NCBI RefSeq assembly: GCF_000626715.1
Contig: NZ_AQRA01000007.1
Span: 124,001 to 188,000 of the forward strand
Direction of reading: 5' to 3'
Source of the DNA: Aquimarina atlantica
GTDB lineage: Bacteria; Bacteroidota; Bacteroidia; Flavobacteriales; Flavobacteriaceae
Length of the DNA stretch: 64,000 bases
A program made the translations under genes and the position numbers. Shown here piece by piece: positions 53,989-62,851 of the stretch (position 1 is the first letter of the stretch; every line of letters begins with the position of its first letter). Under the pieces are notes generated by a model. That model was not told the origin of the DNA and did no database searches. It was given only the letters and a program-made list of their open reading frames with translations.

Positions 53989-54046
53989 AAAGGGCGAGCC
54001 GAAAACCTTAAAAAACAGAGTAGGTATAATCTTAATTTATGTAATC

Positions 54047-54157
54047 ATGAAAATTAACAAAGAAGCACTAATCTCTCAGATTCTGGCCGAAAAATCAGCA
54101 AATCCAGTTGGAGGTACGCATTGTAGTAACTGTGGACATTGTTCATCTACATTGTAG
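54047..54157 (+). CDS. Candidate RiPP or metal-binding precursor peptide
   Basis: A 36-codon gene reads MKINKEALISQILAEKSANP (residues 1-20), then VGG and THCSNCGHCSSTL. The first 21 residues form a plausible helical leader; the Gly-Gly at 22-23 is a classic leader-cleavage junction; and the 13-residue tail has three Cys in CxxCxxC spacing and two His. This is what a ribosomally made, exported or modified peptide looks like, and the tail could bind Zn, Cu or Fe. It has a strong regulated promoter upstream and its own terminator downstream. No known precursor family is recognised. A short metallothionein-like protein is the main alternative. Confidence 0.65.
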   Translation: MKINKEALISQILAEKSANPVGGTHCSNCGHCSSTL

Positions 54158-54168
54158 ACATTGTATTG

Positions 54169-54199
54169 CGGTAGTACGATTTGTCGTACTACCGTTTTT
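54169..54199 (+). terminator. Terminator or attenuator after the precursor gene
   Basis: A perfect 11-bp stem CGGTAGTACGA/TCGTACTACCG (54169-54179 and 54184-54194) with a 4-base loop is followed by five T. It begins 12 bases after the precursor stop and lies 18 bases before the next gene. It would produce far more precursor mRNA than downstream mRNA, as in many RiPP clusters. Confidence 0.88.
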
Positions 54200-54216
54200 A
54201 AGGAAACATTTTGAAC

Positions 54217-54696
54217 ATGAAAAAATTAGATAAAAAACAGCTAGCAAATATTCTTCAGTTTAGGAACGAAGACATTATTTCGAGGTTTAATGATATGTAC
54301 CGGTTAGAAGCCGAAGAAGTACAGGATATTTTTAATGAAACCCTCAAATTTCTATTTATAAGTCAGATTCCGGGAGTTTTTATACCAGATGATCTTTTAA
54401 TTATCGACGAAATGTGGCATAATATGATTCTTTTTACTCCTCAATACCATGAGTTTAGTAAAGAATACTTTAACACATCTTATTTTCATCATGTTCCTGC
54501 TTCAAAAAAGGAAAAAGAAGATCGTAAGAGAAATATGATGAAAAATCCAGAAAAAGCTAAACAAGAATATTTAAAAAAGTTAGAGTTTTTACTATCTGTA
54601 ACCTATGATTATTTAGGAGAAAAAACGGTTGAAAAATGGTTCAGGCAGTACGCAAGCCAATATAGTAAAGAACAGCTTAAAGCATTAAGGAAATAA
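54217..54696 (+). CDS. GRDP-like small protein (possible peptide maturation factor)
   Basis: From the ATG at 54217 the product is 159 residues; an in-frame TTG at 54211 adds only two. It is soluble and helical, without a signal peptide. A central block has DEMWH (residues 64-68), YHEF (77-80) and FHHVP (90-94), recalling the D-x-x-W-H motif of glycine-rich-domain proteins (DUF1399/GRDP-like). The His cluster could bind metal or act catalytically. A Lys/Glu-rich helix follows. It lies 3 bases before the next gene and directly downstream of the peptide gene, so it is likely to act on that peptide. Function is inferred. Confidence 0.55.
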   Translation: MKKLDKKQLANILQFRNEDIISRFNDMYRLEAEEVQDIFNETLKFLFISQIPGVFIPDDLLIIDEMWHNMILFTPQYHEFSKEYFNTSYFHHVPASKKEKEDRKRNMMKNPEKAKQEYLKKLEFLLSVTYDYLGEKTVEKWFRQYASQYSKEQLKALRK

Positions 54697-54699
54697 GTC

Positions 54700-55620
54700 A
54701 TGAGTATTTTTCCAAAAAGAGCGATCCCTGGTAAAACTGTGACTATTCACTGGAACTTTAATATCTCTGCCTTAAAAAATGTACATGTGTTTCCGTGGGT
54801 TAGAATCGGTGTTAAAGACCCTAACGGAAATGTTACGATGCTTTTTGAAGAACATGTTTTAGGATTACCAGATCCTATAAACGAAGAAACAAAACAGGAA
54901 AAACAACCACTCAAATATTTAAATAAAAATGTTCCGTTACTGTTATTAGCAGATTATTTGAGCGGAGCTTGTAAAAGAGAACGATTAATACAAATACTCA
55001 AAAATATTCAATCCGGAAGACATTATTATTTTACATACACTATTCCTAAGAATGCACCTATAGGGAAATATACGCTTGTTTCAGAAGTACACAGTTCTGG
55101 AGAAATAAAGCATTCTAAAACCGCAGCAGATGATTTCTTTTTTGTTGAAAAAATAACATTGGATAAGATTATAGAAGGTGAAAAAAAGAAAGCTATAATT
55201 ATGAATCATTCACCAGAGAAAACTCCTGTAAAAATCGTTGAATGTTATCAAAATGCACAAGAAGAATTAAAAACTAAAGTACGTGTTTTTGAAATCGAAC
55301 CGCTACAAGAAACAACGCTAGAACTTTCTTCGGATCAAGAATTTCTATTGTACAATGAAGAAAGAGAAGTGATCTCTCTAACTAATTTATCATCATCTTA
55401 TCTATTGCGAAACCAACAAATACTCGAATTACGTAAAAATGATGGGTTAACCTGCTTGCTAAAAAAAGATAAAGATGAAGCCTATCAGTTAACTCCCGAA
55501 ACTAAACAGTTATGGGATAGATCAAATGGATTACTTCATAAAGATCAAATGTCGGAAGAAGAAAAAGTGATTTTTAAAGAAATGAATTCAGAAGAATTGA
55601 TTCAGGAAATTACTTTATAA
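54700..55620 (+). CDS. Cytoplasmic Ig-like protein with possible RRE-like C-terminus
   Basis: The 306-residue product has no signal peptide. Residues about 1-150 look like a beta-sandwich (PGKTVTIHWNF ... IPKNAPIGKYTLVSEVHS), and a second beta-rich part covers about 155-234. The last 72 residues (from LLRNQQILELRKNDG to the end) resemble PqqD-type RiPP recognition elements: an early ILxLRKNDG strand, a central YQLTPETKQLWDRSNG segment and terminal helices. If correct, it would bind the precursor leader. I know no close family. It starts 3 bases after the GRDP-like gene, a tight operon pair. Confidence 0.5.
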   Translation: MSIFPKRAIPGKTVTIHWNFNISALKNVHVFPWVRIGVKDPNGNVTMLFEEHVLGLPDPINEETKQEKQPLKYLNKNVPLLLLADYLSGACKRERLIQILKNIQSGRHYYFTYTIPKNAPIGKYTLVSEVHSSGEIKHSKTAADDFFFVEKITLDKIIEGEKKKAIIMNHSPEKTPVKIVECYQNAQEELKTKVRVFEIEPLQETTLELSSDQEFLLYNEEREVISLTNLSSSYLLRNQQILELRKNDGLTCLLKKDKDEAYQLTPETKQLWDRSNGLLHKDQMSEEEKVIFKEMNSEELIQEITL

Positions 55621-55691
55621 CAAACGGCATTTATATTCTTAAAACATCAGAAATATATAATTAAAATACAACAATCATCTACTACTCCTAT

Positions 55692-58067
55692 ATGCAATAT
55701 GTCTTATATTTTATAATTGTTTTTTTATGTATTCCAATCGTTTCTATAGGTCAGGAAGGAGTAATTTCTGGTACGATAACCAACGAAAAAGGAACTCCTT
55801 TATCTACTGCCCATATATACATTCCTGAAATGAATAAAAGTACCGTATCCGATGATTCAGGAGCTTTTAGAATAGAACACTTGAGGTCGGGAGACTACCA
55901 AATTGTAATATCTCATATAGGATACCAAACGCAACAAAAAACAATAACACTACTTAAAAATCAACCCAAAATAAAAGTAACAATTCGCCTTGCCAAACAA
56001 CTCGATGAATTAGGTGAAGTAACACTATTGAGCACATCAGAAGCAACAAAAATTAGAAATAGTACAACAACAGTATCTGTTATAGAAGCGAGAAAACTTA
56101 ATAATAGATCTGTTACTACATCTGATCTTTTAGGTACAGTACCAGGAGTACAAATAAGACAGAGTGGGGGAGTTGGTAATGCTACTGAAGTATCTATTCA
56201 GGGATTAAGTGGCAGGCAAGTTAAACTATTTGTGAATGGAGTTCCTATGGATTTTTTACTTCCGGTAGAAGAATTAGGAGTAGGTCCCTCTCTGGCTATG
56301 CTTCCTGTTAACCTTATTAAACGTATGGAAGTGTATAAAGGTGCAGTTCCTGTAAGTATGGGAGCAGATGCATTAGGAGGTGCTATTAATATAGTTACAA
56401 GAAAAGAGAAGTACGATTTTTTGGAAACATCGGTAGCATATAGTTCATTTAATACCTGGCAGGCAACGGTAAATACGAGAAAAGTAATGTCCTCTGGTCT
56501 AACGGCAGGGGTAACGGGGTATTATACGTATTCAGACAATAATTATACACTAAACGATGTAACACTTATTAATGAGCAAGGGAATCCAGAATCAATTTCT
56601 GCAAAAAAATTTCATGATGCTTTTAGAAGTTACATGATAAAAGGCGATGTAGGATTGATAGACAAATCCTGGGCAGATTATGTAGCACTTAATTTTTCTT
56701 ATGCAAATTTATATGATGAGATTCAGCATAATTTCGAAATGAGGCAACCTTACGGAGAAGCGCTTAACAAAGTATCTGTACATAATAATGCATTACAATA
56801 TGAAAAAAAAGATCTTATAAAAAACCTCGATGCTAATTTATATATAGGGTACAACAGAATCATTACCAATTTTAATGATACAACACTTAATATATACAAT
56901 TGGAGAGGAGAAATTATTGGGCAAAGAACCTCTGGAGGTGAGATCACACCTTCTCAAAATAAATTAAAACTTACAGGAGATAATATTTCGGGAAGAATTA
57001 ATCTTCAATATAATGTTAATACCACCTCACGAATTCTATTTAATGGGGTGACTTCTTTTTTTGAGCGATCAGGAGAAGATCCTGTCGCAGCTGCGTTTTA
57101 CGGAAATGATTACTATAAAAACCCCGTGCATATCAATAAAACTGTTATTGGAATAGGCCTGGAAAAAGATTTCCTGGATAAAAAAATAGTAAGTCACAGT
57201 GCTGTAAAATTATATCACTATGCCGCAAAAGGTTTCGAAATTGAAAATGATGAAATCGATGAGGTAGAACAGCAAAATACAGAATTTGGAGGAAGCCAAT
57301 CTTTTTCCTGGAAAGTGAATCGTAATTTTTTAAGTAAACTATCTTATGAGTATGCCACAAGATTACCAGATAGAATTGAAACTTTAGGAGATTTTAGCAT
57401 CGCAGTAGCAGCCAATCCGAATTTAAAACCCGAAAGAAGCCATAATATTAATCTTGGCGGGAGTTTTAAAAAAGAAACATGGAGTGTAGAAGCAAATGGT
57501 TTTTTTAGAGAAATAGACAATATTATTATACTTCAGGCGGTTCCTCCTCCTGTTTTGAGTACCTATCAAAATTTATTAAAAACAAGAATTATAGGAGTCG
57601 AAGGCGAAATTAGCATGCGGCCATTATCATGGTTAAATGTTACACTAAATGGCACTTTTCAGGATTTACGAAACCGATCTAAAAAAGAAGCTTCTGGGGT
57701 GTCTAATGATCGCTATTTTGGAGCACGATTACCAAATAAACCGTACCTGTTCGGAAACGGAGAAATTCAAATCACTAAAAATAGTTTAATGAGCCCTAAT
57801 GACCAATTGCAAGTATGGTGGTCTACCCGCTATGTAGAAGAATTTTTTAGGTATTGGGAGATCGACGGACGAAAAGAAGATAAACTGGTCATACCAACTC
57901 AATGGCTTCATAATATAGGGATTGCATACACAGGAAAGCATAAGCAATATACCGTAACTCTCGAAACTCACAACATATTTGATCAACAGGCCTATGATAA
58001 TTTTGGAGTTCAAAAACCAGGAAGATCATGGCATCTTAAATTAAAAACCTCACTATTTAAATCATAA
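55692..58067 (+). CDS. TonB-dependent outer-membrane receptor
   Basis: The 791-residue product has a signal peptide (ends near VSIGQ), a CarboxypepD_reg-like domain (about 22-105: GVISGTITNEKGTPLSTAHI), a plug domain (about 115-230: TTSDLLGTVPGVQIRQSGG, GADALGGAINIVT) and a 22-strand barrel ending in WHLKLKTSLFKS. There is no SusD partner, so it resembles siderophore or metal-complex receptors rather than a glycan system. It follows the Ig-like gene after 71 bases and precedes a DUF4374 lipoprotein, a pairing I associate with siderophore uptake in Bacteroidetes. Confidence 0.9.
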   Translation: MQYVLYFIIVFLCIPIVSIGQEGVISGTITNEKGTPLSTAHIYIPEMNKSTVSDDSGAFRIEHLRSGDYQIVISHIGYQTQQKTITLLKNQPKIKVTIRLAKQLDELGEVTLLSTSEATKIRNSTTTVSVIEARKLNNRSVTTSDLLGTVPGVQIRQSGGVGNATEVSIQGLSGRQVKLFVNGVPMDFLLPVEELGVGPSLAMLPVNLIKRMEVYKGAVPVSMGADALGGAINIVTRKEKYDFLETSVAYSSFNTWQATVNTRKVMSSGLTAGVTGYYTYSDNNYTLNDVTLINEQGNPESISAKKFHDAFRSYMIKGDVGLIDKSWADYVALNFSYANLYDEIQHNFEMRQPYGEALNKVSVHNNALQYEKKDLIKNLDANLYIGYNRIITNFNDTTLNIYNWRGEIIGQRTSGGEITPSQNKLKLTGDNISGRINLQYNVNTTSRILFNGVTSFFERSGEDPVAAAFYGNDYYKNPVHINKTVIGIGLEKDFLDKKIVSHSAVKLYHYAAKGFEIENDEIDEVEQQNTEFGGSQSFSWKVNRNFLSKLSYEYATRLPDRIETLGDFSIAVAANPNLKPERSHNINLGGSFKKETWSVEANGFFREIDNIIILQAVPPPVLSTYQNLLKTRIIGVEGEISMRPLSWLNVTLNGTFQDLRNRSKKEASGVSNDRYFGARLPNKPYLFGNGEIQITKNSLMSPNDQLQVWWSTRYVEEFFRYWEIDGRKEDKLVIPTQWLHNIGIAYTGKHKQYTVTLETHNIFDQQAYDNFGVQKPGRSWHLKLKTSLFKS

Positions 58068-58083
58068 TACAAAAATTAAAGTA

Positions 58084-59268
58084 ATGAACACGAACACATT
58101 AAAAAAAGCAGCACACATACTTTTTACAGGATTTATTTTTATAACAATAAGTATACTATCAGGATGTAAAAGCGACGATAATTCTATTCCTCCAGAGGAG
58201 ACAACAGTAAAAATAAACCATGGCCTGGCCATAGTATCGGGTGCAGGAGATGTAAAAACTACATTTTTACAAGGACTTACAGATCTTAATCGAACTTCGA
58301 TAGATAATGCTAATGGTACAGAAGTAGGACAGTTTTCTTCTATATACTCAGACGGAAAAGCCATGTTCACAGCAGGTTTTGGCGCTCCCGCAACTATGAA
58401 AAAATTTGTGTTTGATAAAACTGGCAAAGCAGTTTTGGATCAAGAAATAATAATTCCGGGATCTAATTCTTTTTCCTCTCTCGAGATTCTTAATGAAACC
58501 ACAGGTTACGCTACAGTTGGAGGAGGGATATCTAAAGTTATTCAGTTTAACCCTGCTACGATGAGGATTACAGGAGAAATAAACCTAAAAGATGCTGGTG
58601 ATGGCCTTTTTTACTCTGATATGATTATAAGAGATAACAATTTATTTATCGCACTTAATGATTTTGGAGGATCAGGTTCTGCTAAGATTGCCGTGGTAGA
58701 TTTAAGTACAAATTCCTTAAGTAAGATTATAACAGATGATCGTACAGCCACACTTTTTAATACACTTACTGCCGAAATTATGACTACAGATGCTCAAGGA
58801 AATATTTATGTTCAGGCTTCTGGATTGTTTAGTGGTAAACCTAGTGGTGTTCTTAGAATCAAAGCAGGAGAAACAGAATTTGACACAGATTATTTTTTCG
58901 ATCTGAAAGCCGCTACTGGTAATACGTGTTTTGGATTATATCGTTTTAGTAACGGAATGGTATGTACTACGATTTCTGAAAATGATGATAACTTTTTTGG
59001 CACAGATGGAGCTAATCCTTCTTTTAGATACCGAAAAATAGATCTTTCTAAGGCTCAGGATTTAGGAGATTTAGAAGCCTCTCTACCCAATACATTTGCA
59101 GCATCCAGAACATCATTTATGAAACAAGTTTCTGATGATGAGGTTCTTTTTGCTATTGCAGGTACAGAAGAAGACGCCTTGTACAGCTATGAAATTAGTT
59201 CGGGTAATGTTTCAAAGAAAATGAAAAGTACCAGTGGTTATATAACAGGATTAATCACTTTAAAATAA
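58084..59268 (+). CDS. DUF4374-like lipoprotein
   Basis: The 394-residue product has a lipoprotein signal (FIFITISILSGCKS, lipid Cys near residue 28). The mature part is a beta-propeller-like repeat protein: short strands with GLAIVSGAGDV, GYATVGGGISKVIQF, MIIRDNNLFIALNDFGG and CFGLYRFSNGMVCTT. This resembles DUF4374, found beside TonB receptors for siderophores in Bacteroidetes; it may bind the ligand at the outer membrane. It starts 16 bases after the receptor gene. Confidence 0.72.
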   Translation: MNTNTLKKAAHILFTGFIFITISILSGCKSDDNSIPPEETTVKINHGLAIVSGAGDVKTTFLQGLTDLNRTSIDNANGTEVGQFSSIYSDGKAMFTAGFGAPATMKKFVFDKTGKAVLDQEIIIPGSNSFSSLEILNETTGYATVGGGISKVIQFNPATMRITGEINLKDAGDGLFYSDMIIRDNNLFIALNDFGGSGSAKIAVVDLSTNSLSKIITDDRTATLFNTLTAEIMTTDAQGNIYVQASGLFSGKPSGVLRIKAGETEFDTDYFFDLKAATGNTCFGLYRFSNGMVCTTISENDDNFFGTDGANPSFRYRKIDLSKAQDLGDLEASLPNTFAASRTSFMKQVSDDEVLFAIAGTEEDALYSYEISSGNVSKKMKSTSGYITGLITLK

Positions 59269-59275
59269 TTTGAAA

Positions 59276-59977
59276 ATGCTTGAAGCAATTGATTTAACAA
59301 AAAAATATGGAGATTTCACTGCTCTAAAATCTTTAAACCTAACAATAAAGGAAGGAGAAATTTTTTGCCTGTTAGGAGCAAATGGAGCAGGGAAATCGAC
59401 CACTATTAATCTATTTCTAAATTTTATAGATGCAACTCATGGTCAAGCTATGATCAATAATATGGATGTCACCATGCATGTTAAGGAAACTAAACAATTG
59501 CTATCCTATATCCCCGAAAACCTGATGTTATACAAAAATCTGACAGGGTTAGAAAACCTACATTTTTTTTGTGGATTAGGTGGAGGAAATCAAAACAAAA
59601 GTGAGCTGGAAGAATTATTAATACAATCTGGTTTACAGAAAGATTTTATACGCAAAAGAGTAAGTAGCTACTCTAAAGGAATGCGTCAAAAAGTGGGTAT
59701 TGCACTAGCTCGGGCTCGAGGAGCAAAAGTATTATTGCTAGACGAGCCTACATCGGGGTTAGACCCCAAAGCTAGTAATGAATTTTCTGAACTATTATTA
59801 CATATGAAAGAAAGGGGAGTAACCACATTAATGGCAACCCATGACCTTTTTAGAGCAAAAGACACGGGTACACATATTGGTATAATGAAAGAAGGGGCAT
59901 TGTTAGAAAAATTTGAATCTAAAGACGTTAGTTTTCAGGATCTTGAAAAAATGTATTTGAAACATATGCACAATTGA
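59276..59977 (+). CDS. ABC transporter ATP-binding protein
   Basis: From the ATG at 59276 the product is 233 residues and starts MLEAIDLTKKYGDF; an in-frame TTG at 59270 is less likely. It has Walker A GANGAGKST (near residue 35), signature YSKGMRQKVG (near 132) and Walker B VLLLDEPTSGLD. It is of the ABC-2 type that pairs with membrane subunits like the two encoded next. It starts 7 bases after the DUF4374 gene. Confidence 0.93.
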   Translation: MLEAIDLTKKYGDFTALKSLNLTIKEGEIFCLLGANGAGKSTTINLFLNFIDATHGQAMINNMDVTMHVKETKQLLSYIPENLMLYKNLTGLENLHFFCGLGGGNQNKSELEELLIQSGLQKDFIRKRVSSYSKGMRQKVGIALARARGAKVLLLDEPTSGLDPKASNEFSELLLHMKERGVTTLMATHDLFRAKDTGTHIGIMKEGALLEKFESKDVSFQDLEKMYLKHMHN

Positions 59978-59981
59978 TAAG

Positions 59982-61415
59982 ATGAATGGAGTACTACTGA
60001 TTGCCAAAAAAGAAATACAAATTGCATTGCGAAAAAAGCTAATAGCGGCTCTTGCTATAGTCATTATGGGATTGCTTAGTATTGCTTTATACACAGGATA
60101 TGTAGCCTATAATCAACAACGAGCTATTATAGAGCAGGCTAAGCACGAAAATAGAACAGAATGGTTAGAGCAAGGGGACAAACACCCTCATATAGCTGCT
60201 CATTATGGGACTTTTGTATTTAAACCAAAAACTATACTAAGTTTATTTGATTTTGGATTAGATACTTATACAGGAACTTCTGTATATCTAGAGGCTCATT
60301 ATCAACACGAATTTATGTTTCGCCCTGCACAAGATCATAGCAGTATGATTAGGTTTGGAGAACTTAGTGCAGCAATGGTATTTCAAATATTAATTCCTTT
60401 ACTCATCATATTTTTGGCATTTACTGCTTTTACCGAAGAAAGAGAAAATGGAACTCTTAAATTATTAATAAGTCAGGGAGTATCTTATTCCTCTATAGTT
60501 AAAGGGAAAATAATAGCATATGTAAGTATTCTTTTTGCTATAGTGATTCCGTTTTTTGTAATCGCTTTTATTTTGTCTACAGTAATAACAGATTCTGGTA
60601 GTATCCCCGATGTTGGATTACGAGTATTGTTTTTACTTATAGTGTATGTCGTATACTTATCGATTTTTGTTGCTTTTTCGGTGTGGGTATCTATGCAATC
60701 ATCAACAGGAAGAAATGCATTACTTACTTTATTAACTTGTTGGATTCTTTTTACCATTATTATCCCTAAAACAACAGCTAATTTTGGCGAAAGCTTCTAT
60801 CCTCTACCTTCTATGAAAATTTATAGAGAAGCTATTCAAAAAGATATTAGAGAAGGCTTAGATGGGAAAAACCCAAAAATTGCCCGGGAGCAGCAACTAA
60901 AAAAAGAATATTTACAGCACTATAAAGTAGATTCAATTCATAAACTACCATTAAATTTTGAAGGAATGCGCATGCAAGCCGGAGAAGATTACGGAAATAA
61001 AGTATATGATGTACATTGGCAAAGGTTAATCGATATTTTTAATCATCAGAATCGAATCAGTAGCTTATCCAGTTTTATTACGCCATATTTAGCCGTACGT
61101 AATGTATCTATGGGACTTGCTGCTACCGATCTCAATACTTCTATTCATTTTCAAAAAGTAACAGAAAATTATCGTAGGGAGTTAGTCAGGAAAATGAATC
61201 TTGATATGGCGCAAAACTCTAAGTATGGCGAGTTTTATGAATATAAAGCAGATAAAAATTTATGGAAAACGGTTAAAGATTTTCACTATAAAACAATGTC
61301 TGCGTACGAGATACTAAGCCAATATTTAATAGAACTATTATCCTTATGTTGTTGGGGCCTAGTTATTTTCTTTCTTCTTAACTATTCATCACATAAAAAG
61401 AAACCAGTATTATGA
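59982..61415 (+). CDS. ABC-2 permease subunit 1 (DUF3526-type)
   Basis: The 477-residue product has an N-terminal helix (about 20-40), a large external domain (about 45-130) and five further helices, one of them at the extreme C-terminus (near 450-470). The loop TEERENGTLKLLISQGVSYSSIVKGK (cited by ends) is the cytoplasmic coupling motif of ABC-2 permeases, and the large loops fit the DUF3526 type. It starts 4 bases after the ATPase gene, and its stop overlaps the next start by 4 bases (ATGA). Confidence 0.83.
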   Translation: MNGVLLIAKKEIQIALRKKLIAALAIVIMGLLSIALYTGYVAYNQQRAIIEQAKHENRTEWLEQGDKHPHIAAHYGTFVFKPKTILSLFDFGLDTYTGTSVYLEAHYQHEFMFRPAQDHSSMIRFGELSAAMVFQILIPLLIIFLAFTAFTEERENGTLKLLISQGVSYSSIVKGKIIAYVSILFAIVIPFFVIAFILSTVITDSGSIPDVGLRVLFLLIVYVVYLSIFVAFSVWVSMQSSTGRNALLTLLTCWILFTIIIPKTTANFGESFYPLPSMKIYREAIQKDIREGLDGKNPKIAREQQLKKEYLQHYKVDSIHKLPLNFEGMRMQAGEDYGNKVYDVHWQRLIDIFNHQNRISSLSSFITPYLAVRNVSMGLAATDLNTSIHFQKVTENYRRELVRKMNLDMAQNSKYGEFYEYKADKNLWKTVKDFHYKTMSAYEILSQYLIELLSLCCWGLVIFFLLNYSSHKKKPVL

Positions 61416-62851
61416 GTAAAGTAACAATAACATTATTGCGTTATGAGTGGATTGCTTTTACCAGAAATACTTTTCAGATAGTAATGCTAGGCTGTACTTT
61501 TTTACTGGGGCTTTACTCAATTTATTATGGGCAATCAGAGATAAAAGTACAACGGGACACTATCCAGGATGTAATAGAAATCGAAAAAACCGAGTTCCAT
61601 CAATATCAGGCAAGTTTTAAAGAAGAATTAGCTTCTGTAGCGCAGAAAAAGAAATTAGAAATTGCATCAGACCCCGCCTATGCATGGCATAGACATGGTT
61701 ATCATGCGATTTTACATCCTCATGATTATGCAGCCTTGGCAATAGGACAATGTGATTTACATCCCTATTATTATCGCCTTACCGGAATGAGTTTACATTA
61801 TCAGCTTTTTGAAAACGAGATCGCAAATCCAGTAAAATTATACGTTGGTAATTTTGATTTATCATTTGTATTAATTTATCTCTTTCCTTTATTGATTATA
61901 GCATTTTCATACGGTCTATATTCTGGCGAAAAAGAAAATGGTGTACTACCATTGCTATATATTCAAACTGTAAATATCAGGAGCATTATTATAGTGCGAC
62001 TCGTATTATATTTCTTCCTTATTACAGGATTGGCACTTCTTATTTCTATGATAGGACTAACCACTTCTGGTAATATTATGAATTCTGAGAATAGCCTGGC
62101 AGCTCTTTTTTGGATACTTGGCGTTATTATCTACTGTGCATTTTGGTTTGCAGTACTCTTCTTTATTATAAGTTTTAAAATGAATTCGTCTTTTACGGCG
62201 ATCACGGCAGCGGGAGTATGGTTATTCTTTCTTATCATAATCCCAGCTGTACTTAATGTATGGGTAACTACCAGGTATCCATTAGACAGTACATCACTAG
62301 CAGAAATTACTCGTAGGACAAGTCTTGAAAATGAAGAAGATGAAAACGAAGCCAGAGAAGTTATTCAAGAATTTTTAGCACATAATCCCCATCTTCAGGG
62401 TTCTGATAGTCTTATACATAATAACACACTTGCCAAAGCATACGCTGCGCTAACATCCTTAAAAGATATGCATAGTAAAGAAGATGTAGATCATTATAAC
62501 AATCAGGTATATCAGAGAAATCGATGGATATCAGATTTCCATTGGGTAAATCCTGCGGTAAATATGCAGAGTATATTTATTCATATTGCAAAAACAGATC
62601 TTAATACCTTTCATCAATTTCATACTTCTATAGAATCATTCCATCGTAATATTTCAGATTTCTATTTTCAGAAATTGTTTTGGGATAAACCTATACAGCG
62701 TGCTGACTATTCGCGATTACCATCCTTCAAAATCAAGACAGATGAAGTAAAATGGAGTACTCTTATTGTATTAGGGATAGTCAAAATTAGTATCGCAACG
62801 ATCTTATTTTTCGGAATAGGTTTCATAATCATGAAAAAAAAGAAAATATGA
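61412..62851 (+). CDS. ABC-2 permease subunit 2 (DUF3526-type)
   Basis: The 479-residue product is a paralogue of the preceding permease with the same layout. Its external domain is rich in His (YAWHRHGYHAILHPHDY, residues about 89-105, and a further CDLHPYYY). SGEKENGVLPLLYIQTVN is the coupling loop. Together with the ATPase it should form a heterodimeric exporter or importer in the inner membrane. Its stop overlaps the next start (ATGA), so the three transport genes and the DUF5916 gene are one transcript. Confidence 0.83.
   Translation: MSKVTITLLRYEWIAFTRNTFQIVMLGCTFLLGLYSIYYGQSEIKVQRDTIQDVIEIEKTEFHQYQASFKEELASVAQKKKLEIASDPAYAWHRHGYHAILHPHDYAALAIGQCDLHPYYYRLTGMSLHYQLFENEIANPVKLYVGNFDLSFVLIYLFPLLIIAFSYGLYSGEKENGVLPLLYIQTVNIRSIIIVRLVLYFFLITGLALLISMIGLTTSGNIMNSENSLAALFWILGVIIYCAFWFAVLFFIISFKMNSSFTAITAAGVWLFFLIIIPAVLNVWVTTRYPLDSTSLAEITRRTSLENEEDENEAREVIQEFLAHNPHLQGSDSLIHNNTLAKAYAALTSLKDMHSKEDVDHYNNQVYQRNRWISDFHWVNPAVNMQSIFIHIAKTDLNTFHQFHTSIESFHRNISDFYFQKLFWDKPIQRADYSRLPSFKIKTDEVKWSTLIVLGIVKISIATILFFGIGFIIMKKKKI

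Larger units (their letters stand above)
53552..54046. other. Regulatory region upstream of the peptide cluster
   Basis: This 495-base gap between the divergent YceI gene and the precursor peptide gene holds a 19-bp inverted repeat (53761-53807) and the double operator/promoter (53932-53988). No other coding frame is supported here. Confidence 0.6.

Noticed and set aside
55692..58067. SusC-type glycan uptake receptor
   Set aside because: No SusD gene or glycosidase is adjacent and the protein is shorter than typical SusC.
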